Shown: one piece after another, positions 10,760-21,543 of the stretch | Position numbering within the stretch: position 1 is the first letter of the stretch | Layout: each line of letters opens with the position of its first letter | Assembly: GCA_026770575.1 (NCBI GenBank) | Contig: MU657176.1 | Location: 425,804-489,803, forward strand | Length of the DNA: 64,000 nt | Origin: Pelagophyceae sp. CCMP2097 | Lineage: Eukaryota > Sar > Pelagophyceae | Direction: 5' to 3' | Notes under the pieces: model-generated | The model's database searches: none | Seen by the model: the letters and a program-made list of their open reading frames with translations, nothing else | What the model was told of the DNA's origin: nothing | Translations under genes and position numbers: made by a program

Positions 10760-11608
10760 CTACTCGTCTCGCAGGCCGTGCTCGGTGCAGAGCCTCTGGT
10801 AGTTGGCCATGGCGACCATGGCGACGCCGTTGCGGAAGCCGCCGCAGAGCGTGCCCGGCCAAACGCCGAGGTAGAGGCCCCGCGGCCCGCCGAGGTAGTT
10901 GATTCGCTCGGCGATTGTCGCGTTGGGGAAGGGCCGCGCGGCCTGGGCCAGGTTTTTCAGCGTCTCAAAGGGCCAGGCGGCGGCGTATGCTGCCGCGCAG
11001 ACGCCGCTGACGAAGAGCCACTGCGACCCGATGTGCTGCATCCACGTGGTCTTGCGCGCGGCGATGTCGTACGGCACGAAGATAAAGGTGAGCATCACAG
11101 TCGTGCGCACCGTCTGCATGGCCACGCCGCGGTAGACGTCCCTAAAAACCCAGCCGCGGCCCGTCTGCGCCATGACCTTTGCGTACTCGAACGGGGACTC
11201 GAGCGTCGCGCGGCAGAGCGAGGAGAACACGACGGCGGCGACGACGAGGGGCCGCACGCCGAGCACTTCGGCGTGGAGCACTCCGCCCCATGGCGAGGCC
11301 TTGTCGACGGCGCCGAGGGCGGTGAAGGAAAACTCGTACGACGACATCATCACGCTCCTGTACACGGCCGAACCCCAGAGCGGCCCGCCGACGCCTCTGG
11401 TGAAACCGCGCCAGCCGACGTCTCGCCAGAGCGCCTTTGCGCAGCCGACGGCGCTGAGGCCTCTGTACTTGGGCTCGAGCTGCAGGGCTGCCTTGACGTT
11501 ATCCAGCGGGTGGCCCGAGATGGTATGCGACGCGCCATAAATGGCGCCGCCCACGACGGCCAGCTGCCCCTCGCGCATCGGCGACGCCCTACGCTCCGTG
11601 TGCGCCAT
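10760..11608 (-). CDS. Mitochondrial carrier (SLC25) family protein
   Basis: Single exon, 282 residues. Three tandem ~90-residue carrier repeats are visible through their Px(D/E)xx(K/R) motifs: HPLDNVKAALQ, SPFEYAKVMAQ and WPFETLKNLAQ. Each is followed by a second hydrophobic helix with Gly-rich ends (GWRGFTRGVGGPLWG, WVFRDVYRGVAMQ, GPRGLYLGVWPG). The length fits the family (about 280-320). The transported substrate cannot be read with confidence from the contact residues. It is expected in the inner mitochondrial membrane. Confidence 0.85.
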   Translation of the reverse strand: MAHTERRASPMREGQLAVVGGAIYGASHTISGHPLDNVKAALQLEPKYRGLSAVGCAKALWRDVGWRGFTRGVGGPLWGSAVYRSVMMSSYEFSFTALGAVDKASPWGGVLHAEVLGVRPLVVAAVVFSSLCRATLESPFEYAKVMAQTGRGWVFRDVYRGVAMQTVRTTVMLTFIFVPYDIAARKTTWMQHIGSQWLFVSGVCAAAYAAAWPFETLKNLAQAARPFPNATIAERINYLGGPRGLYLGVWPGTLCGGFRNGVAMVAMANYQRLCTEHGLRDE

Positions 11609-11720
11609 GCCCGCGGGCGCCCGCGGCCGACCCCACTTCCGTGACTCGGCGAATTCTCACGTACGACCTCAAAAATTCTATCACTGAAATATTAGCGATA
11701 CTTTGACCCGAGGGCAGGCG

Positions 11721-14700
11721 ATGGCGGTGGCCCGGCTGCTGCTTCTAGGCCTTGGCCGGATCTCGGGCCTCGTCGGGTCTCCCCGCACGGCCTCCAATGG
11801 AAGGGTTTCGACTCGAGCCGCATCGACAATCTCGGACTGGGACGCACTCCTGGCGTCTCCTTCGAGCCGTGTCTCCTTCGAGCCGCGTCGCATGCCGTCG
11901 GCGTCGACGCGCGGCGACCAGACTATAGGCTCGACGCCGAGCTCACGAAGCACGATGGCTTGTACTACAACGAGGTGCGCGAGATGCGCCTCGCTGCTCT
12001 CCAGAGCCGCGCCGTAGGCCGCGCCGGTGATCAGCGACGCCGAGTACGACGCGCTCGCGCGCGAGGTACCTTTTCCGTTTGTCCACGGTCAACTGGCCCG
12101 ACGGTGGTCGTTCTAGCGCGCGGCGCTGCGCACGGCCGTGGCCGCGGGAAGGCGAGACGTCGGCGCCAAGCTTTCCGGGTCCATGCCCGCCGCGCCGCCG
12201 CACCTCGTGCCCATGCTCTCGCTCGAGAACCTCAAAGTCGAAGGAGGCGACGACGCGGGCGCGATATCAAAGTGGCTCGCCAAGGCGCGCCGCTTCGCAA
12301 AGGGCGCCGAACTCGGCGCAATCGTCGCCGAGCCCAAGCTAGACGGCCTGTCAGCGTCGCTCAAGTACATCGACGGCAACTTTGCCGGCGCGGCGACGCG
12401 CGGCGACGGCGCGCAGGGCGACGACGTCTCGGCCAACGCAAGGGGCGTCGGCGGCGTGCCACAACACTTAGACGGCGCGCCAAGCGACACGTGCGTCGCT
12501 CGCGGGGACATGCCCCGTATACAACGCTTTTCGTGTAGCATTGAGGTCCGCGGCGAGGTTTGCCTCGGTATTTCCGAATTCCTGGCGCTCAACGCGGCCT
12601 GCCGAGCCCGCGGCGACAAGGAGTTCTCCTCGCCGCGCAACGCAGCCGCCGGCTCGCTCCGCCAGTGCGTCGCCCGGCCGCCGTCGCCGCAACGCCGCCG
12701 CAAAAGCGTCTGCCAGGCTCGACGCCGAGGAGACTCGACGGAGGTCCCTCCAATTCATCGCGCACGACCTCGTCGGTGCGCCGTTGCCGACGCGGGCCCT
12801 CGTGACGCTGGCGACAGGCGACGCGGTCGGCAACCTCTCGTACACAAAGAAGCGCGAGGCCCTCGAACGCTGGGGCTTTGGAATCGCGACGCCGGTAAGC
12901 TTTTCGCGCGAGAGAGCCTCCCACAAGCTTTTCGCGCGAGAGAGCCTCCCACCCGTGTCACTCGATACGCGTGGGTTCCTCGTGGGGTTCTTCGTGGAGT
13001 GTTCTCACTTTTGCATGGTTCCTCGAAGAGTCTGTCCTCGGAGACGGACGTCGTCCAGGCGCTGCGCGTGCATCTCGGGGTGAACGCGACGGACGCTGAT
13101 TTGGCGACCGTGGCGGCGCAGCTCGTAGAATACCACGCGAACCTCATCACGCAGCGGCCGGTCCTTTCCGCCGGCGCGGATGCAGCGGGCCTGCGGTTTG
13201 AGATGGACGGGGCCGTGTACAAGGTCGACGGCGCTGCCGCCGTCCTCGCGTGCGGCGCGACGCGCAAGGCGCCGCGCGGCGCCGTCGCGCACAAGTTCGA
13301 CGCCGACGTGCCCTGCGAGGCCACGCGCCTTGTTGGCATCGAGGTCACAGTCGGCCGCACCGGCTCGCTCACGCCGGTCCGTTTTCTGTATTGTCCGGCC
13401 TGAGGCTCGAAGGCCGAAAAAGTCGGATTCAGGGTCCCTTCTTCCGAGTGTCCCGGTCGTCGTGGTTTTCATGCCACAGACGCGCTCCGCGCACACGCGC
13501 GGCCAGGTCGCGCTCGTGGAGCCCGTCAAGGTCGGCGGCGTGACCATCAAGACGGCGAGCCTGCACAACGAGGCGACTCTGCGAAGGTCGCTCCGCGGCA
13601 CCACTGTGCGTCGAAAGGCCCCTCGCCCACCGGCCTCGGCGTGCGACAGCGCCGCGTAGATGAACGGCGTCGTGCTCGTGAAGCGCGCGGGCGACGTCAT
13701 CCCGCAGATTTCGCCGCGGTTTGGACCCGACGAGGACGCGCCGCCGGGCGACTTTGACGCCTGGACGCTCCCGGAAGCCTGCCCCTGCTGTGGCACGCCC
13801 ACCGTCCGCGCCGCCTCGCACGACGACGTCGTCTGCCCCGCGGTGAGGCGGCGTCGATCCAGGCGCGGAGCCCGCCGGTTGGCCGACGAATCGGGGACTT
13901 TGGCAGATGGTGGATGTGTCAGGCTTTCGACTGCTCGGCGCAAGCGACGGAGCGCCTCATTCATTTCATCGGACGTGCGCCCCCTCTCGAACGTACGAAA
14001 CCCGCGGGCCGAGGCGAGGCGTTTAGGTAAAGCGCTCGACTTTGGGTCTGGTGTCTTGGGCTCGAAAAAGTTGAAGCAGCTCGTCGACGAGGGCGTCGTT
14101 CGCCACGCCGCCGACCTCCTCGAACTCTCGGTGCGGACGCCCGTCGAGCATTCTCTCCGTCGAAATGCCTCTCTCCCTCGAAATGCCTCTTGACATGGCG
14201 ACGCGTAGGCCGATGGTAAGCCGTCCTTTGCGCGCCGTTCCCCGAGAGTCCGTCTTTGCGAATCCCCGCCGTGCACCCGATCGACTCTGGGCCTGCTTAG
14301 CCGACGCGGCGGATCGTCTCGCCGCGCTCAACGGGTGGGCCAAGCCGTCGGCGGGCAAGCTTCTGGGCAGCCTCAAAGACCGCGTGGCGCGGCCCGTGCA
14401 GCTCAAGACGTTCATCTACGCCCTCGGCGCGCCCAGAGTCGGGCAGGGCATGGCCGAGAAGATATCCAAAGTGGCGCGGACCTGGGACGCGCTCTGGGCC
14501 GCGCTCGTGGCCGACGACGACGCTGCCCAAGCGTACCGCGCAGACCTCGCCGCGACGAAGAACGTCGGCGCAGTCGCAGTCGACTCGCTCCGCGCGTGCG
14601 TCGCTCCGCGCCGCCGAAATGCCGCGAATCGCGGCGCTAGGATGGCGCTCGACGCGCGGGAAAGAGAAGTCATCGAAAGGTGCGCAGCAATCCTCACAAT

Positions 14701-14737
14701 CGCAGAGGCGCCAGCCGAGGACCCGCCGGCCATCTAA
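11721..14737 (+). CDS. ligA: NAD+-dependent DNA ligase (LigA type)
   Basis: Fourteen predicted exons: 11721-11854, 11929-11974, 12018-12065, 12117-12490, 12539-12664, 12717-12894, 13029-13376, 13507-13605, 13660-13842, 13923-13974, 14027-14130, 14209-14215, 14301-14595 and 14641-14737, about 696 residues. The family layout is complete up to the HhH region: domain Ia (HDGLYYNE, ISDAEYDALARE), the adenylated lysine in AEPKLDGLSASL (about K150), EVRGEV, FSSPRNAAAGSLRQ, MDGAVYKVD, APRGAVAHKF, VGRTGSLTPVALVEPVKVGG, the four-Cys zinc finger (ACPCCG...VVCPAAFDC), and helix-hairpin-helix repeats. No BRCT domain follows. The N-terminus (MAVARLLLLGLGRISG) may be an organelle-targeting peptide, suggesting plastid or mitochondrial DNA replication. 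The introns rule out bacterial contamination. Confidence 0.9.
12897..12952. repeat. Perfect 28-bp tandem duplication at a splice donor
   Basis: Two perfect 28-bp copies (12897-12924 and 12925-12952, each beginning AAGCTTTTCGCGCGAGAGAG) lie immediately after the GT of LigA intron 6 (12895-13028). Confidence 0.9.
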
Positions 14738-15225
14738 TCGAATGAAACTCGAAGCACGCGGTCGCAGACCGCAGTCGATGAGCACCCTGCCAGTGGCGTC
14801 GCAATCCCCGAGGGGGCTTCTTAAGCGCTCTCAAAACGTTCAAATCTTCACAAAGTATGTGCGAGGCCACGACGCTTTGAGTCGGCGGGGCGCGCGCGCC
14901 GCCGCGCCCGAGCGGGCGCACGTCTTTCCAATCTCGCTGGATCCAGAATCCGACTAAAAATAATCGCCGCTCGTTACCGCAACGCCTCTGGCGGACCGGG
15001 GACGGCGTTGAGCGCTCGCCTCGAGGGTCGTCTCATTTTATTGCTCAACGGCTCGCTAATAAATATTCCTGGTTGGCGATTCTGAGAGAGAGAGATGACT
15101 GCCATGTCGGACTCAAATTCGGAGAGCTGTTTCAGGTATTATCCCTGAAACTAGGCGAAGACCTCGCGTCGGGCGTGTCGATACGGCCTGTCCGCGCCCT
15201 CGAAGCCGCCCCCCGAAGCCCCGCC
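14738..15225. other. Intergenic, no gene seen
   Basis: 488 bp between the LigA stop and the Tudor-PHD start, both plus strand. It holds a short AT-rich patch near 14955-15070, including AATAAATATTCC, and a GA run (GAGAGAGAGA) near 15085, likely the upstream region of the next gene. No coding frame looks real. Confidence 0.5.
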
Positions 15226-16993
15226 ATGGAAAATACCGACGAAGTCGACCCCGCCCCCGAGACGGTGAGCGGCCACAAACGTGATCGCGAAATCGAGGCA
15301 CCGTTGGAGCCGCCGCCGGCGGACGACGACGCCGACGAGGAGGAGGAGGAGGAGGACAACGCCGACGCGGCGCCCGCGCCCGACGAGGCCGCGGAGCCCC
15401 CCGAAAAGAAGGCCAAGGAAACGGTCCCAGATGAGCCCCAAGCGCCGCTCACGGTCGGCGCGTCGGTTGAGGCCCGATGGGACGGTAAGGACGCCCCGAT
15501 TTCAAATCCCCTCCTGATGCGCCCCTCGCAGGCGGCCCGAACTGGTACGTCGGCACCGTCGCCGCTGTCAACGTTGAGGGCGACGCGATCACATACGACG
15601 TGAGCGGCCCCGGGAAACAGTTGGACATTTGAATTCCGTATCGGCTTGTCGGGGCTCCAGGCGTTTGGCGGCTAGGTGACATACCACGACGGCGACTTCG
15701 AGTCCGGCGTGGCGGCGGACCTCGTGCGCTCCATGGAGACGGCCAAGAAGGAGAGCAGCAAGACGGAGGGCTTGTGCGACTGGCTCAAGGAGCGCGACTT
15801 CACAGACGCTGAGGTCAGCCAGGTCTGCGCCACCGCGGCGACCGTCGAGGACCTCCTCCTCGCGACGCGCGACGAGCGCGCGTGCGCCCGCGGCGTCTTT
15901 GCCGAAGCCGCGGCCGAGGAACAGACGCGGACGGCGGTTGAGAAGGAATCTCGCGCACAACTGTCATTTTTGCGATACATTTTATCGTCTTTGCGTTTGC
16001 GCCATGTCTTCGTGCCTTCTCGATTCCGCCCGGGCGTAGGGCGATGATGCGCGACTGGAAGTCGCAGCCCCGGCAGCGCCTCGAGCGCGAGATTGCCATC
16101 GCCACCGGCCTCGCGCAGCAGGCCGGCCGCATCCAGGGCGCGCCCGCGACGCGCGACGGCCGGCCGACGCAGCCCTGCTGCGTCTGCGGCTGCGACGACG
16201 AGGAGGAGTCCCTCCTCCGCTGCGCCGGCCTCAACGGCCACTGCAACGCGACCGCGCACGCGCTTTGCGTCGGCTTCAAAAAGGCCAATTCAACGTGGTA
16301 CTGCGCCGCCTGCCGCGACGTACGTCCAACGGCGTCCCAGGGCCGCTTTTGTCTCGGAGCCCGAGAGGTGTTTACGCGCGAAAATTTGAAAACAAGCAAG
16401 TCGGCAGTTGCGTTTTCAAACGAGCCCGCTACGCAGGCGCAAGACACCAAGCGCGACGACGAGCCGCGGCGCTCGCTCGTCGTGCACGCCACCGCCGCGC
16501 GGGGGCGCGCGCCGTCGTCGTACGCCGGGTCGATTTCTGCGACAGTGGACCCAGCCTCTCTGAGCCGCGAGTCGTGCGACGCCTGGGGACCAGAGGACTA
16601 CGACACGCTGAAAAATTTCCCGCGCGCGCGCGGCCCCCGCCGCAACTGCGTCATGTGCGTTGCGTTGCCTGCAAGCCCCGGGGCGCCGCCGCGACGCCGG
16701 CGCGCCTTGCAGAGCCTCTGGCGTTTGACGTCTTTCCTCTTAGGTGCGGGCGCGCGGCGCCCGAGCAGTGCAGCATCCCGAAGCAGAACAAGGACGTGTG
16801 CGACGCGTGCTCCAAGGCGTTTTGGCGCCACCTGCCGACGACGACTTGCTTCAAGTGGTGCAAAGGCTGCAAGCGCTTCCGCTCGTTGCCCGCGTTCGCC
16901 ACCAAGCTCGTGGCATCCAAGTGCGACGCCTGCCGCGAGCGCGGCCGCGAGGGCTACCAGCGGTCCAAGCAGAAGCTGCTCGAGGGGCAGTGA
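15226..16993 (+). CDS. Tudor-like plus PHD-finger chromatin protein
   Basis: Predicted exons are 15226-15484, 15532-15599, 15676-15962, 16040-16319, 16437-16654 and 16744-16993, giving 453 residues. After an acidic, disordered N-terminus (poly-Glu) comes a Tudor/Agenet-like barrel (VEARWDGGPNWYVGTV, then AITYDVTYHDGDFE). Next is a small helical segment (GLCDWLKERDFTDAEVSQVC) that could be a SAM- or CUE-like fold. A PHD finger follows (CCVCGCDDEEESLLRCAGL, HALCVGF, WYCAAC). The last exons carry a C-rich tail (CVMCG, CDACSKAF, CFKWCKGCKRF, CDACRERG) that probably binds further zinc. Such combinations read histone marks in the nucleus. The target mark is unknown. Stop is TGA at 16993. Confidence 0.75.
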
Positions 16994-17615
16994 GTGCCGC
17001 CCGCGATAAGCCGCGATGCCTCCTTCTGTGATGCCTCCTTTTTTTGAAAAGAGCGCGGGCGAACCCCGTCGAATCCCGCGCTGACCCTGCCAAAAACAGC
17101 GACAACACCGGCGCGCAAGTCCCGCGCGACCCGGGCACGGTCGTGCCGGTCATCGCGACGCCGTACTAAACGCGACGCGCGGCGGCCGATTTGCGCCGGC
17201 GGCCCTCGCGGCCGGCGGCAGCAGAGGCCCTCTCGCGCCGTCACTCGACGGCGACCCACACCACACCACACCCCATCGGCACGCACACCCCCCCTTGCTT
17301 CCCCGCGCCACGCACCCCCCCCACCGGAACTCGAAGTCGGTGGCCTGTTCCGGACCCCAGCTGCTGAGTCTATATAATTGCGAGCTTATTCCTCTTCCAC
17401 CAGCGAGGAATGGGAGCCCGGCCTTGCTGCCCAGCGGGACGTCGCACGCTCTGGCACTCTCGGCGAGTTGTACCATTCGAATACCGGCGGACCAGGGGTC
17501 AAGAAGGGGGATCCAAGAGAGGGGATCCAAAATCGATCCAAAATCAAGTCCGTGTTCGATGCGGGCCCCTCCCTCGGACGTCACCCTCCTTTCGCAGGAG
17601 TGCCGCAAGGTCGCA
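16994..17615. other. Convergent intergenic region, no gene seen
   Basis: 622 bp between two convergent genes (Tudor-PHD and symplekin). It contains C-rich runs (ACACCACACCACACC near 17258-17275), a TATA-like CTATATAATTG at about 17369, and a local repeat (GGGGGATCCAAGAGAGGGGA near 17506). Because both flanking genes point into it, the TATA-like string is unlikely to be a promoter for either. Confidence 0.5.
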
Positions 17616-20600
17616 TTACGCTTCGATGCCGAGAACTTTGAGCGTGGGCTGTTGGAACGGCGGCGGTTCACTCTTCGTCGCCGCCTTTTGCTGCTCCGCC
17701 TGCGCGTGGCGCTTCAGCGGCGCCTTGAGCTTTGGTGCGACGCGGAGGAGGTGCTGCAGCTGCGCCGGCGGCAGGGACAGCGCGGCGGCGAAGCAGTTTG
17801 GCGCGTTCTCGTCGCCGAGCATCGTGCAGCACATCATAAACCCCTTCCACAGCGGCGCGTTCTGCCACACGGCCAGCGCCGTGGCCAAGCGCGAGAGCAC
17901 CGTGCCCGCGACGAAGCCCGCGAGCTGCGACGGGTACATCTTCACAGCTAAAATGGCAGTGCGCATGAGCATCTGAGGTAGCGCGTTTCCGGCGGGAGCG
18001 GCAGTCATGCGTTCCAGAGCGTCGCGCAAAGGCGATGCGCCAAACGTGTCGCGCAAAGCGAGGCAGATGCCGACGGCCTCGGTCAGGCGCTTGGTCGAGA
18101 CTGAAGAATCGTCGTCGAGTCGGTGCAGCACGACCAGCACGTCCGCGGCGGAGAGGCGCGGCGCCTTTGACCGCTCGCGCGGCGCCGACGCCGCCTGCTT
18201 CAGCGCCGAGCCCAAAGCGTCGTCGTCGAGAGCGTTGAGCAGGAGAGGCAGCACAAGAGCCAGCCGGTCCACGTCCGCAGCCGCCAGAGCGGGCACCAGC
18301 AGGCCCACGCAGCTCCGCCGGTCCGCGTCCGTAGCCTCGAAGGTAGGCTCCGTCGGCGCGACGTCCATCGGCGCGGCGTCCGTCGGAGCGGCGTCCGTCG
18401 GGGTGTCGGCAGGCGGGGCGTCGGTTGGGGCCTCCGTCGGCTCGGCCTTGGGCTCGACCTTTGTCGGCTCGACCTTTGTGGAGTCGGCCTTTGTGGAGTC
18501 GGCCTCCGTCTTCATAGCCGCGTCCGTCGGCGGCGCGCCGCCGTCGGTCGGGGCCTCAGCGAGCATTCGCTTGCGCGCGGCGGCCCTCTCCGCGGCGTCG
18601 CGGAGGGCGCAGGCGCCGTCCCAGAGTCCCGGTCTTAGGGTCAAGGACTCTTGGGGCCCGAGGATCTCGACGAGGCGGAGGGCGACGAGGCGGTGGGCGT
18701 CGAAGAATTGTGCGTCGTCGTCGAAAATCCGCGCAGCATTTCGCAACGTCGCTTCGCAGCCGTGGCCCGTCGCGAGCGCGGGGGCGAGGCGCGGCAGCTC
18801 GGCGGCGACGGCGCGGTGCACCGGGCCCGCCTCGGTTTTGCCTTGGGCGCTTAAACGTACGTTCCTCGCCGCGGCCACCAAAAGCTCCGGAAAGAGTTCC
18901 GGGTCCTTGACGCAGAGGGCGATGAAGAGCGAGAGCTCAGTCCGCGCCTGCGTCACCGCCTCGTCGTCGTCGGATTCCGGCGCGGCGCCGTCAAAGGCGG
19001 CGGCGCAGTGCTCCTCCAATCGCAGCCTCGCAAAGTTGACCACCGCCGCCTGGACCACCACGCGCGGCCAGAACTGGTTCGACGCCAGCCGAACGGCCTT
19101 GTCGCGCACGGCCGGGTGCACCTCGCCTCTCGACGACAGGCGCAGCACCGCCTCGACGCATGCCGCGCGCGCCGCGGGCCGCGCAAACGCCGCGTCTCGG
19201 AGCGCCGCCAGGCCCAGCGCCACGCAGCCCGGCGACGCGCTCTCGCCGTCGCAGCACGCCACCAGGAAAGCAATCGCCGACGACGGGAAGCCTAGGTGCT
19301 TGATGAAAAGAGTGCTCAGTGAACCGAGTACTGCGAAGACTCACGTGGTGCCGCGATGACTGTGTCTGTGAAGAGGTTTCGGTTGTCGCGCGAGTCCTGG
19401 TAGGCGTCGCGGAGCGCGGCTAAGAGGGCGAGGAGCGTTTCGTCGTAGGCTTGCGTTGATCCGGCGCGGACGACGACGACGTGCGCGTCAAAGAGGAGGC
19501 GCATGGCCATGTCAAAGCCGCCCGCGTCGTACTTTTCCACCGCGAGTAAAATTGCCCCGTGCGGCACCGCGTCGCAGCTCGCCAGCTCGTAGCGCACCAG
19601 GCGCGCCACGAGGTCCGAGGCCCACGCGGCGCCGCCGACGGCGCCGGCGGCGACGCGGTCCGTGACAAAGGCGCGCATCTGCTCGGCGTGCGACTTCGCC
19701 AGCGGCGCCGCCGTCGCCGTGAGCACCGCCGCGCCGCCGCCGGATGAGCCGAGGACGAGGGCGCCCGCGCCCGACGCGTCCAGCGGCCGGCCGAGGTCCG
19801 CAATCGGCTCGGCCGCGCGGCGCTTGCCGCCCTCGGCGCCGGCGTCGCCCTCGCGGCCGCGCTTCGCGAGCGCCAGCGGCAGCGGGTCGTCGACGTCCTC
19901 GACCTCCATCGCGTCGCCCGCCGCGGGCGCGCTGTCGGCGGCCGCGGCGGGCTCCTTTTTCAGCGCGGCGGTTGTGGCGGCGCCGAGCGCAGCGGCGCCG
20001 AGCACCTCGCCGGCGCGCGCCGCGCGGAGGGCCTCGTCTGCGGCGGCGCCCTGGCCCGCGCGGCGGAGCGCGGCTTCAATTTTCGCCGCCGCCGCGGCGA
20101 CGGCGCCGCCGCCGGTGACGCCGGCGCCCTGCGCCGCCTGTCGCGCTTTTTCCGCCGCGTGCAGCGCCACGGTGCCCGCGCGCGCCGCCGCCGCGCGCAC
20201 GGCGCCGTCGTCCGACTTGCCGTCCGAGGTCAAAGTGCCGTCGAGCGCAGAGATCACCGCCGCCACCAACTCGCGGTGCACCACGTCGAAGCACGCCTTG
20301 AGCGCGGAGCCCGTCGCGTCGAGCGCCGCCGCAGAAACCTACAGTCATGCGTCGGCCGCGGGGGCACCGCGTGCGACGCTCGCGAGGACGCCCTCTGAAA
20401 AACGTTTAACATCCCAAGACGACGCACCCTCGGCTGCTTCGTCGCGGCGGCGAGGCGCGCCGCGCCGCCTTTGGTGCTCGCCGAGCCTACGGGGCGATAT
20501 TGCGCAACACGTTGGAGGCGCCTCAGGGACTTCGGTCCGGCAGGGTCATCAAACAGGCGGGTCCTCTGGCATGCGCAATTTGCCCGCGTCGACGCACCCT

Positions 20601-21158
20601 TCTTCAGCCCCGCGGCGGTGTCGTTGGCCGCGTCGCGGAGGAGCACCGCAAGGGCGCACTCGACGGCGGGCTGGCCGAGGTCCGCGCGACCCCCTTCCAG
20701 GAGCGGCGCTGCGAGGCGCAGCCGCGTGTCGCAGTCGTCGCCGCCGGCCGCGAAGCACATGCCGCGGCCCACGAGCCGCGTCGCGACCTGCGCGCGGCGT
20801 CCAAAGGCGCCGAGTCGCGCGGCGGGGTCTGCACCTTAAAAGCCTTTAAAGCGACCGAGTCGACGTCGTCGGCGACGAGGAACGACGCCGTGTGCACGGC
20901 GCGCAGGGCGAGGTCGGCGCCGCCCTTGTCCGACGCGGCGACCTTTTCCAAAAAGTCGAGGGCGCACTTGCGCACCGGCGCAGCTCTATCGGAGACGAAC
21001 TGCGAGACCGACGCCACGATGTCCTCGACCAACGGCGCATCGGCGCGGAACAGCGCCAGCTCGACGAGCGACGAGATGGCGCGCAGCTTTTCGTCCTTGC
21101 TCGCCGATAAAGCGGCCGACTCCATGAGGGCCACCGTCTGCCTCCGGATCGCCTCCAT
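17616..21158 (-). CDS. SYMPK: Symplekin (Pta1), mRNA 3'-end processing scaffold
   Basis: Predicted exons (minus) are 20835-21158, 20598-20787, 20428-20486, 19345-20338 and 17616-19291, giving 1080 residues. The N-terminal part has HEAT-like helices (DEKLRAISSLVELALF, APVRKCALDFLEKVA, VVHRELVAAVISAL) as in symplekin's N-domain. The C-terminal part matches the symplekin C-terminal domain: PQMLMRTAILAVKMYPSQL, then VLSRLATALAVWQNAPLWKG and FAAALSLPPAQLQHLL. In between is a low-complexity acidic/Thr-Glu segment (TEADSTKADSTKVEPTKVEP). Symplekin scaffolds the cleavage/polyadenylation machinery in the nucleus. Exon 3 is only 59 nt and was needed to keep phase between exons 2 and 4. The ATG at 21158 was preferred over upstream non-ATG codons. 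Confidence 0.85.
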
Positions 21159-21543
21159 CCCGCCCGGCAAAGGAGCCGAAGCGCCGGGAAGAGGCGCGAC
21201 GAAGAGACTCAGGCAGCCCCTCGAACAACGCTGCGGCGCCTCGAGCGCCGGGTCCCGCGGAGGATGGACGCGCGTGTGACCGCGCGAGCGCGAGCGGGGA
21301 GTCGCCGATATCGATTCGCCCCGGGTTTTCGGCGAGCGCTAGCGCGCTATTCGCTCAGCGTCCGTCGGAGTCGCGAGAGAGGTGAGCACCGCGCGATGTT
21401 CGTTTAACGCCACCCGCAGCGCCGGGCCGTGGGAGGCGATGCACCGTCGACCGCCGTTGCAAGTTCCAGAGGGCGCTCCCTCGAGCCTGGGGCTCCAGGG
21501 CTCCACACACGTTAAAAAGATCCGCGGTCCTTGCACTGGGAGC
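21159..21543. other. Short upstream region of symplekin, no gene seen
   Basis: 385 bp between the symplekin start and the methyltransferase stop (both minus strand). It contains GC-rich sequence with ATATCGATTCG at about 21309 and no convincing coding frame; it presumably includes the symplekin promoter. Confidence 0.4.

Noticed and set aside
11721..14737. LigA as bacterial contamination
   Set aside because: Fourteen exons with donors and acceptors like those of neighbouring genes, flanked by eukaryotic genes.
17369..17379. TATA-box-like CTATATAATTG
   Set aside because: It lies between two convergent genes, so neither would use it as a promoter.
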